Source: Saxidomus purpurata (Eukaryota; Mollusca; Bivalvia; Venerida; Veneridae). From it: a DNA stretch of 64,000 nt. Where the stretch lies: assembly GCA_022818135.1 (NCBI GenBank), contig JAFMSR010000015.1:35761143-35825142 (forward strand), in the 5' to 3' direction. The notes below the pieces were generated by a model. The model had not been told where the DNA came from. It did no database searches and saw nothing but the letters and a program-made list of their open reading frames with translations. Positions 37,401 to 49,400 of the stretch are shown here, in pieces. Made by a program: the position numbers and the translations under genes. Position 1 is the first letter of the stretch. Each line of letters begins with the position of its first letter.

Positions 37401-40400
37401 ACACAGGATTAGATAAAGTTTGGAAATGGGGAAAAAAATTGCAAGGAATAAATAGGGAAATAAACATTCAATTTGTTTCCTAACTCTCAACAGCTGACAA
37501 ACCATTGGCTGCAAGACCCATGCTGGGGCCATGACTCAACTCTTTACCATAATAACACTTTCACCCATAGCTCAGCTGGTACTAATGTATCAATATAATA
37601 CCTAACACTATTTTGATAGACTGATTTTCTTCTCAATGATCCTTAAAATACTACATTATATTATGTAAGTGAGAGAAATACTGTATACCCCCCCAAAAAC
37701 CTTCTCTTATCAAAAGCCTGTCAATTTGTAATGATAAAAACATACTGCAAAAATATACACCTAAAGTAAAGGATAGATTTCATAGAAGGATAGGCTGTAC
37801 TTAATGTATTAACAGACCGCAACCATTTGATGTTTGTCCTAAAGGTAATTAAGGACAATTAAAGAGATGAAATCATAGTGCATGCATTAGGCAAGGTAAT
37901 GTTTAATCCAGGTGGCATCTTACACAGGCCATTCTATTGTATCACAATATGCCTCATGTACAGATGTTGTTGATATATAAAGGCCAGCTCAGCCAGATTA
38001 CCTTACCATGATGAGTCATCAAAGAAAGTGTCTGACCACTGACATAAACCCATTAATTATACAGCTGAACCTGCTGTAATGGCCCCCCTGGACTTGCTTC
38101 AACTATTACCACATAATTACAATAAATTTCTAAAATTGAAGTCTTTACCATCTTGTAATCAGTGGACTGGGTCATTGATTGTACATATGGGTGGACATTG
38201 TACAAATACTGGTGGAATATTGTACACAAAGGAGACCAGTCAGACTGAAAGACAGTACTAGCTGATCATGATCTTCACTGGTCACAAAGACAGTATACTT
38301 TTGTTTTATTGAAACGTACTACCAATGTATTAATTCATGGAAATAAAACATGTCAACAGTTTCACATGATACCACTCGCTGACTCACACTAAAGTGGAAG
38401 AAAATAAATTAGAAAGTTTAATAGAATCATATCCTTGACAAATAAACTGTTTGAAATTACCATATACTGCCCAATAAATCATTACAACAGTGATGTTTCA
38501 TTGGTCCGGGTTTTAACACAATTCCAATTTGCCAGGGTTTAACACAATTCCAACCATTTTCAAGTTATTATTACAGCCGGCCAATTTACCTAACCAATTT
38601 TTTCCTTGGAAAAACCAGTACTAGAACCCTTAACCTCTGTAAGAAACTACAAACTTTCTCACATAAAGAGGTAAGGTCGGTAGCAGGACCTGGCAGCTAG
38701 GCTCAAACCAATGACCATCAATCAATGACAAGTGAGTGACTCTCATGACCACAGCTGCAGAGGCAGTCAATATTACAGAAACGTGATTATGGCACGGTAA
38801 AGCACTAACAAATTCTTTTTACAAATTCTTTTCAAAATACTGTTATAGAACTGAATGTGTCATAGTTCCAGGTTTACTGAAAGGATCACTTTTAGAAAAC
38901 AGAAGAGATTATTATGGATATGTACATGATATCGACTAAGTACGTGGTCTTTCTGTGTAGGAAAGACCTGTGCACAGGCTGCATGTAACACCGCAAGTGT
39001 TCATGAAGTCCTTGGACACGTCTTTCATACACAAAAAAACCACGATATCCGACTTACACACCATTAACTAGTCTCGCTAGTAATATGTCTGAAATAAGTG
39101 ACATCAGTGAAACAGAATACAACTCTGACGGCATTTTGTCACAGACTCTCCATATTTTTTAAGAATAGGAGGCCATTCAAGTGTTTCTGATGCAGAATAT
39201 GTACATGTAACATTAGATGCATTGTTTTCTTCATGTATTAATACATGAATGTTCATAAAATAACACGTTTTATTAAATATTTGTACTTACATGTAAAATG
39301 TAATTTAATTTTTTATAGTCCCGTTAAGAAGTTTATCATGGAGTAACCTGGAGACATGTTGTCCGTACATGCAAATTTTGTCTGCGGTATTTCTAAGCCA
39401 CTGCTGGCCAAATATCATGTTTTTATAGATATTGCCGACATGATGCCCTCAAGTTTTTATTAAGTAATGGTCTTTGGTTTTTTCAGCAAATTTTATCCAC
39501 TCTTTTCCTCAGCAACCAACTGCTGCAAATCAATGAAACTTCACTGGAGTGTTTGCTACATGTGCTTGTCTAATTTAGGGAGGGGATATTTGTCAGTGTG
39601 TCTGCCAAAATTTTTTATGGTGCGCACAATTGAAGAAAACAATTTTAACCTTTACCCCATACATTTTTACTTTCTGGTCAGTACCATAAAAGAATGCTCA
39701 GCGAAAATTTGCTGACTAAATAGTGAACAGTGTAGATCATGATCAAACTACACAGTTGGGCAACCTGATCATGATCTGCACTGGTCACAAAGGCACCAGC
39801 ATGGTAAAAGTTATAAAACTATAGCTCTGAAATAATCCACATGCAGAGTTGTGCTCCTGTAATACAATTTGGAGAAATAGACATATTTAGCATGCGCCGC
39901 GTAACAGCCTGAATTCTGAAAATATATGAGCTAGAGACAATACTAGAGACATACTAATCCGTACGTGAAATTTTACTTGTGACTGTGCCCCAGGTGTTTG
40001 AGCATTCATGTAGATATGACCATGGACGAAGCAAAAAAAAATGGAATTTCAGCATATCACCTTACAGTCACTAGACATTACATAAACATATTTGTGCATT
40101 TGCGGTTTTGTTTGCAGTCATACCTAGTATGTTCCGCTAACAGTTCTGAATAAATGCGGTTTAAAGATAGGAAGAACTGTTTTGTTCTTTTTTCTCAAAC
40201 AATGAGTCGGAAATTGCTATCTATTCTATCTACAACTTTTAAAGGTAACTTAGAAGCTGAATAACATGTTCAGTGAAATTATATGTCTGAAATATAAAAT
40301 TTTTTTAAATGATGTCTCTATTAAAATAGTTTTGACAAGCCGGTAACAAACAATTTTTTACATGATCTTTTTATAATGTTTACTTGAAATGATACTATAT

Positions 40401-43400
40401 ATATTTCACATAAATACAATAGAATTCTTAGAAATTAACAATGACTTTACAGCGGTAAAAAAAACGTACTGGATCGAATGTATTTTTGTTTCTTTTTTTT
40501 CTGTGTTTTCCGGACCTACGTTTTTGTTGTACAATGACTCATTTCTTTCAATAATATTTCTTTATGCACGTGCGCAGGTCTATCTGTGCACATGGACAAG
40601 TCTGGCTATGGAAATTACAGACCTGCCCATGTGCACAAATATAGACCTGCGCACGAGCTTTTCATTGTTAATGCAGGTCTTTCAAAAATATATAGACCAA
40701 TGCCAAACAAAAGAAAAGGTTTATTGAATAAATCATGGTTAGGTTTACTGAATAAATCATGGTTAGGTTTACTGAGAATTTTTGATAAAGCTACTAGCCT
40801 TACTCTGGAAGAGAACTAGCACATTCACAGTGGAATAACCCCACCTTTCTAACTGAACGTATCGAGAAGGTACTGAGTTGTGTTTTTGTCAACTTGTGTC
40901 ATTTTCAATTAGTAATATAAAGCTTCCGTTTACCTTTTTAATTGAATCATGACGATTTAGTTAATTTCTACATGATTTTCCATGACAAATTGAATCAAAT
41001 TTGTCAAGGACACACAAATAACTTCAAACTGCAAATAATCGCTAATTTGGTCCACTAACTTGAACCCTGGGCAACTTGTGCAGGTTAGAGCTTAAGCACA
41101 AATGCACTGGTTTATTACTTGACCGGTTTGGATTAGAGCTTTGGTTACTTGCGCTTTGTAACCTTAGTAACTATTTTGAAAATTGTCCATTACATTACTG
41201 TTAACCAACTGATTTTCGTTATATTCGCAGAAGCCAGTTTTCTGTGAACTTTAGAATACTTTTATGTGAAAAAGTTTTTCTTTTGCAATATAATTTTTGT
41301 GTCGGGTTTCACTTTGCTTTTACTAATCAGTCACTAAGTTTCAAATTCAATTACTAGTACTTGTACATGGTATTCTTTTGATTAAACCATATTTAGAATT
41401 CCTAGTTCCCTAATGCATCTAATTAGTTAAATATAAAATTTGAGTTACAGTGATGGCATGGTGGCAATTAAATACAAGCTTGTGTGTTATTAAAAGAAGC
41501 AGATCGTATGCAAACTGTGTATTGGTGGTTACTAGCACATCACATACAGGAGTGGAAAAAATGTATTGTAACTTAATTGATAGGCTTATAAAAGTCTGTT
41601 GAGATTGAGAGGTCTTAAATTTATTACATTCTAGCCTTTTTCTTTTTAGAAAGAATCTCTATCAAAATTTTGTCTCAATCAAAGCTCATCTGAGGAAGGA
41701 GACATTGTGAAGATGTTATAAAAATGCCCAGAAAAAACAGGAGGTAATGACTCTAACGACTGATGCCAGTCTACTTAATTGAATGTAACAGACTAAAGTT
41801 TATCTACTGGAACAAGATGGGAATTGCTTTTACAATGTCTGACCATTATAAAACAAATACTAATGATCCACACTACAATACAACATCATCAATAAATTCA
41901 CCACACACAGCAGAGTTAAATAAAGCCAGCCATCTCATGTAAACGTCTGGCCTTATAAACACTAAAAATACAACTTTTTACTGAAAGTGTTTTAAACAGG
42001 ATGTATATGGTACTACAATAATGTGTCTGCTGAACAGGAAAGGCAATTTATATTCCTGTTTTCTGTCAAGGGTACACATGTAAGCAAACATATTATCTGT
42101 ATCCAATTATTGACAATGTAAGGGAGAAAACTTTCTTTAAAATGAGAAAATGAACTCTCACTGTTTACTTCCCTTGACTGTATTAAAAACAGTAGCTACT
42201 TGATTATTATTACTATGTAATACAAAGTTTCTAACTGAATATAACCTGATGAGATGAACATATGACTGAAGGCTTTTCATGAAAGTACATAAAGGGGTTT
42301 TGGAGATATTGACACATGACCTTTGACCCAAACATTCCATGGAAATTATTCAAAAGGTTTGAAAGATATAGCAACATGACTTTTGACCCTTAAAGTCCCA
42401 GGATCACATTTACAAGTAGCTCGTATTTTATCAAGAAAGATGTCTTACCGACAGAAACAACCTTTATTTGTACCAAAATCATTTCTAACTTTGCTTTTTA
42501 AATTGATAAGAACATATTAAAAACATAGCGCAGTATTTTTCTCAATGATATTAGGCATTCTGGCAACTCTTAAATTGTATACAAAAGAAAGGCACACGTC
42601 AACATTGGTTTAGAGTGAATAGAACAAGGTTCTATCATTATCCTATCAATAAATTTATATCACTTTATCAGTAAATTCAAAGTGGTCCTGGCACTTTAAT
42701 GTGACCTTGAACAGGTGACTCCACTTGGCTCAAGTTTCAAAAAGTCCTTCCAGGGGTTGAGGAGATATAGTCTTTTGACATTTGACACTGAAATGTGACA
42801 CTGACTTTGAGCAGGTAAAATATAGGTAACAACAGTTACTGTGACGAGATTTTTCAAAATTATGTCAGAGTTAGTCCATACACATAGAAGTTACAGCCTG
42901 GTCACAAAATACATTAAATTTGTAATCTCTGATTAACAAACATTCTAATTCAACTTTCCACAAGATTAAGATTAAAGCCTACACCCCCCCCCCCCATAAA
43001 ACAAACGACCAAAAACAACAAACAAACAAAATGTTTTGATCAATTTCAATTAAGATTTGTAACAGCTTACATTATTACAATTTACTGACCGAGATAGCAA
43101 AACATCAAAATTTAAATATTTTGATATCCATGACCTCATTATGTGAAAGTATTGACACAAAAACAGTTACAAATTTACAGGTTAGTCACTCACTCATCTT
43201 AGTTTCTACAAGTGGAACCATTGCTTGGTTACCAGCCTGAGATCTTCTACAATCAACCACATAGTTACATGAGGGATTACAATCTTCTACAAGGAAGCAT
43301 CGACCCTAACATCCTTCTACAAGAAGGCAAGGACCCTAGCTTATACAGGCACACTTTGATAAAAAAAAACCTTTTCTACAAGCAGGCACTAATACTTGCA

Positions 43401-46400
43401 TCTACAAGCAGTCAGTCACTTGCATCTACAAGCAGTCAGTCACTTGCTTCTACAAGCAGGCATTGATACTTGCATCTACAAGCAAGCATTGATACTTGCA
43501 TCTACAAGCAGTCAGTCACTTGCTGTCACTTGCTTCTACAAGCAGGCAGTCACTTGCATCTACAAGCAGTCAGTCACTTGCTTCTACAAGCAGTCAGTCA
43601 CTTGCTTCTACAAGCAGTCAGTCACTTGCTTCTACAAGCAGCCGGTCACTTGTTTCTACAGGCATACACTGACTCTGGTCCGTACATGCTGATTCTAGTT
43701 TCTACAGGCAGTGACAATTCCTAGACATATATTCTAACTTTTACAAGCAGACTTTCACTATTACACAGCTTGTATCAAGCAGGAGGTGATGACATGTATA
43801 TCATAAACGTGTACTTACTATAGGTTGATTCGTGAGTCTGACGAGATCCTGTATATTATAATACTGATGCTTCTCAAAGATTTCAAACAGTTTATCCATC
43901 ACCTGGTCCTTGTCTTGTCGCATTCTCTTTCCGTCTTCCTTCATCTTCTTCTGGTGAGCAATCTAGAAAGTGACATAAACCGTACTTAAGTATCAAATGT
44001 GACATAAACAATCATTATGTACATCTGGAGTGTGACATAAACGACACTTATGACTGGAGTCTGGCATAAACAATTTAGACTGATTTATGACATAATCAAC
44101 ATTTACGTCTGGATTATTAGAACAAAATATTGGTAGGGTATGTCATCCAATCGGTACACATTAAGGATAACACTTTGAAACATGATATGAGCTTTATCTA
44201 GATACACTTCCATATATCATTACATTCCTACTGGCTGGATCACTGTGACCAAGTGATTAAGGTTGTTGAATGTTAATAATACAATGTGTAGGACCATAAT
44301 GATTGTGGGTTTAAAGCCCAGCTGGGCCATCAAATTCATTCATAACAGGGACATGTTAGCCAGAAAAAGGTATGTGGTCTTACTAAGTCACCTCTCTATG
44401 CTGTTTAGGCATCTTGAGCTTTGTAATGCAGGGTAGAGCAAAGTTAATGTCCATTATATATGACACATATAGCAGTTGTCATATACTATATACCTTCCCT
44501 ACCTAGTAATTTTGTGGATGTTACTTAAACAAACAATTTTTTTAGGCCTCAGCAGTGCTCAGCATAGATTTCTTAAAGGCAAAAAAAAGTTACTGATCTG
44601 TAAAAGTGGCCAAGGAAAACACCTCTGTAAAGTAGAGATGTGTAGGTTTTGTGAGTGAACATTTTCAGATCTTTGACCTTAAGATGTGACCTTGGCCTTA
44701 AGTCTGCATAGCCAGATCATTGGTTCTATAAATAACTTTATGAAGAAAACATTTGACCACAGTTTCATCAAAATCGAGGGTTGAAGAGATATGGAGCGGA
44801 CATGAAATTCACTAAAACCTTTGACCTGAAGTTATGACCTTGACCAAACAAGACCCGATCATGCAACATGTGGACTTACATAAGAAGGGTGATCACTGAT
44901 TTACATATCTGTAACATGTGTACTTTCATAAGAGGGGTGGTCAATGACTTATATATCTGCAACATGTGGACTTACATAAGAGGGGTGATTAATGACTTAC
45001 ATATCTACAACATGTGTACTTACATTAGAGGGGTGATCAATGACTTACATATCTACAACATGTGGACTTACATTAGAGGGGTGATTAATGACTTACATAT
45101 CTACAACATGTGTACTTACATTAGAGGGATGGTCACTGACTTACATATCTACAACATGTGTACTTACATTAGAGGGGTGGTCACTGACTTACATATCTAC
45201 AACATGTGTACTTACATTAGAGGGGTGGTCACTGACTTACATATCTACAACATGTGTACTTACATTAGAGGGATGGTCACTGACTTACATATCTACAACA
45301 TATGTATTTACATTAGAGGGGTGGTCACTGACTTACATATCTACAACATGTGTACTTACATTAGAGGGATGGTCACTGACTTACATATCTACAACATGTG
45401 TACTTACATTAGAGGGGTGACCACCGACTTATATATCTGCCACATGTGGACTTACATTAGAGGGATGGTCATTGACTTACATATCTACAACATATGTACT
45501 TACATTAAAGGGGTGGTCACTGACTTACATATCTACAACATGTGTACTTACATTAGAGGGATGGTCACTGACTTACATATCTACAACATATGTACTTACA
45601 TTAGAGGGGTGACCACCGACTTATATATCTGCAACATGTGGACTTACATTAGAGGGGTGATCAATGACTTATATATCTGCAACATGTGGACTTACATTAG
45701 AGGGATGACCACCGACTTATATATCTGCAACATGTGGACTTACATTAGAGGGGTGATCAATGACTAATATATCTGCAACATGTGGACTTACATTAGAGGG
45801 GTGATCAATGACTTATATATCTGCAACATGTGGACTTACATTAGAGGGGTGACCACCTACTTATATATCTGCAACATGTGTACTTACATTAGAGGGGTGA
45901 CCACCGACTTATATATCTGCAACATGTGTACTTACATTAGAGGGGTGACCACCGACTTATATATCACTGACTCTCAATTTTGCAGCATTTGTACTTACAT
46001 TAGAGGCGTGATCACTGACAGGTTTGTATTTCTGGACAACAGTATTGATTTGTTTTACTTCTCTCTTTGGTTTGTTCACTGTTTCCCTTTGTAATCTAAA
46101 CAAAAATAATACCATAATAAAAGGCATGCCAGAAGAACGTATCAAGACAAATTTGTTTGGTACTGGTATGTTTACTATTTTTGTTTATTTTGAAGTTCTG
46201 TGATGGTGTCATGGACCATTGACTCCCAATCAGCAGGTCCATGTCACAGCTAGATTGTGCCATGTTATGATAAAATATTCTAACTAAGAAAGAAGAGTTC
46301 TATAGTTAATGGTATCTATAGTATTTTAGCAGTTCTAGTCCACACAAGTTTACTAATTAGGCAGGAATTTTTGGAAACAGAACCTTTGGTTATTTTTTTG

Positions 46401-49400
46401 CTTTTTCAAAATTCAGCATGTGAAAGACCTACCGATTTTGGCAGAAACCACAAATTGCAAAAATTTACACACACACGCACGCGCAAGCACACACATCTGG
46501 TTATATACTTTACACAGGTTCCTTGTACATATCCTGGACACTTATTCCTTCAACAGAAAAATTCTTACTTTTTAAACGACCCTATGGTTTCTACACTAAC
46601 AAAGGCTTACTTTTTCAGTCGCATGTAACTGGTGTCTCCTATAGCCGCAGGTCGACACTCTGCTCTCTGTATGACCTTGCCTTCTATTGCAATCTTTTCT
46701 GAAACGCCAAACAATATTAACAGAACACGCATTACACAAAGTAACATAAGCTGTCAAACAGTAAAGTAACATTGCATGATTGCAATTCACACTGCAAACT
46801 ATGCATGCAGTTCATGTAAACCTTTTCATGATACAGTTCGAACCCGATTATTCAACAGCCTATTATTTGTATACCTGGTGTAATCCGAAGATAATATTCA
46901 GTCCCGAAATGTTTTATATATAAATGTATATAAAAATAAACGGGTTATTCGAAATGGATTTTACGAATACCTGGTGTTATTCTAAGTGGTTTTCATTTTT
47001 TGTTTGATATCAAAGGAACAACTTGTTTTTGTTTGAAAATCGGTTAAAGATGTCACCTTTATTTCAAGCATGATAAGGTAACAAACTCGTGAAAACATAA
47101 ATTCTACCATGCCTATTTGAGAGAGGTGTCTCACAGTCCATGTGCTCAATAATTGTGGTATGTAATTTTAAAATCCATACAACACATCGGCTTGATGTAC
47201 TAGACATTTGTGCCAAGTTAATTTTAAATCAATCAATGCATGACAAAGTTATAGATCCGACACAAATGTGTGCATATATAGAGGATTCCATTACCTTCAA
47301 ACTCTAAGTGTGACCTTGACCTTTGAGGTAGCGACGTGGGTCTTGCACGCGACACATTGTCTTGATGTGCTAGACATTTGTGCCAAGTTATTTTAAAATC
47401 CTTCAATGCATGACAAAGTAACAGTCCGGACACAAATTTGTAAGTGGGGACAGACAGACGGACAGACGATCAGACGGACGGTGCGATTTTAATATGCAAT
47501 CCTTCGGGGTCATAAAAATGACTTGTGCAGAAGAAATTTTGGCTGAACAATCTGGCGAAGGACGTTGTAACAGGGGGATACTGAGATCAGCTGATATCTT
47601 CCTTTCCATTCGTACCGAGCAATCTGGCAAAGGACCTGGTCCTGGGGGATACCCAGATTGGGTGACAACGAACTAGTGGTGTAGTTGTAAATAATTATGT
47701 TAGTTCTATTTCCTGTCAACACATTTTACTTGTAAATAATTAGAAATGTATGCATAAATGAATATTTACGATGTTTTAATGCAAAATAAATTAAAAGTTT
47801 GATATGATTTATTTCTGTTTCCCTTTCCTTTCATCTAAAACATATATATTACGTTAAGCGTCTGTGATAGCTATGCATATTGACGATTTACATAAAAATC
47901 AGCTGGCCATCTTCGGGACTTGGATTATTCAAACCCATGGACTATTCGAAGTAAAAACTTGGTCCCCGACACTTTGATTAATCGAGACTAGACTGTATAT
48001 CACTTCAATCGTGCATTCTTACAGTACATGTAGTTAATTATTGCCCCATCTTGTAATATATACAACAATATTTCTTCATAGAAATTCAAAACTGGCTGGT
48101 TATCACAGCTAGTACATCATCGGACTCATGACCTGTCAATAATGCATCCTTTACCACCATACAGCTCAACATGGCAAACTGATCAAGGAAAATGTTATTC
48201 ATTGTCACCCAATTAACGTAGATCTATTTACCTACATATCAACAGCAGGCATTGTACATGTACATGCATGAACACTATAGGCAATTACTTCTGAGACTAT
48301 GTCTATTTGTAAAGTAGCTTTAGTCAAAGTATAAACAGATATAAAATTTAAGAGTGCTTTTGTTTGCAAAGAATTAACACCTGTCATATAGTAGGACAAT
48401 GAGACAGCACACTAGACTATTTGAAACATTTTGTTAGCACACTGAAAATACATGTAGCTATATTATATACAAATGTTTAAGGAGTCTTTATTTTCAAAAT
48501 GCTTAAAAGGCTTCCTAAATAATTTCGAAAGATTTCTATATCTTCTTTAGTAAAATTTCAAATCAGTCTCGTAAGGGGCTACTGAGATATGTCCATGACA
48601 GTAGGTTACATGCATAACTGAAACATAATGTGCCAAATCAAACGTGACTGCAATAGCTCTCCTTTTTCTCCAAATAGGCAAGCTAAAAAGCTGAGCGATC
48701 TAATGTGTCTGTTAAATTTTAGCTGCTATTTTGTCTTTGCAAAAAGATTAAAGTATACCTGAAATTTCCTCTGCAGCAGACCCAGGAGCTGAAAATAAAA
48801 ATGTTTCATTAATATGGGCTCACTGCTCAAGCATCTTTACTAAAACAGACATGGTTTTATTTATTAACATAATCATGCACTGTTCCCCAATTTGGTTTTG
48901 TATCTTATACACATATATTTTAGCTTGTCTGAGAGAATGTTTTGTGCATATTCTACTGTGTAGTTTAGTTTACTTTATGAAACTTTATTTTGGCTCAAAC
49001 TGAGATAAAATTCCAAAGAAATCTTAAAACAACACTTTGAAAAATACACATTGTTTCTTTGTTTAAGTTTCATTTTAACAGGATTTAGACAAAAGTTTAA
49101 AAACTATCTCGTCATAATGATGTCTGCTTTAGAAGTTCTCTGAACTGACTTCAGATTTTGCTGATATTAGAAATGTTCTATAAAATATACAAATATGATT
49201 CTGTGTTCTTTAGACAGTTCATTTTTAGATGCAGATGGTTAATTCAAATATTAGTCAAAGAATTTATCTGACAATAATGTGTTTTGCCACTTTCCCATTG
49301 AACTTATGAAATCTGTTATGTTCACAGATTTGTACCTTTCTCCTCAGAGAACACCACTAAATTTTGGTTGCCGACCCCAGTTAGGCGAAACTTGTGCTCT

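Larger units (their letters stand above)
22775..43818 (-). other. GTF2F2: GTF2F2 intron 7 (21 kb)
   Basis: No nested gene was recognised. The intron holds SINE copies, seven occurrences of a TGATCATGATC-type repeat core, several minisatellites (25.3, 29.8, 30.4, 31.9 and 43.2 kb), a poly-T run, local duplications (25.6, 34.7, 35.4 kb), a hairpin at 40.57 kb and a TTAA-flanked MITE at 42.4 kb. Stretches 23350-25300, 25703-29830, 32810-34680, 35760-40560 and 40820-42380 are mostly AT-rich DNA with repeat fragments. Confidence 0.85.
45999..48758 (-). other. GTF2F2: GTF2F2 introns 4-5 region
   Basis: Apart from exons 5 and 6, this stretch holds a CA/CG-rich microsatellite (about 46468-46495), the Tc1/mariner-like element at 46834-47995, and non-repetitive AT-rich DNA (about 48000-48750). 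Nothing else recognised. Confidence 0.7.

Noticed and set aside
39083..39161. Short frame MSEISDISETEYNSDGILS as a possible gene start
   Set aside because: Only 25 codons before a stop and no donor-like signal that would extend it convincingly.
40389..40727. 112-codon plus-strand frame
   Set aside because: It runs through the hairpin at 40566-40658 and has no recognisable family; length is within chance for AT-rich DNA of this size.
43212..43724. Three overlapping repeating frames
   Set aside because: 24-bp minisatellite; all frames stay open together, which is the sign of a repeat rather than selection on one protein.
44868..45767. 299-codon plus-strand open frame with 16-residue repeats (type DLHIYNMCTYIRGVVT)
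   Set aside because: The frame is open only because the 48-bp minisatellite period is a multiple of three. The array is antisense to GTF2F2 and derives from its exon 6 junction. No start context or domain supports a protein.
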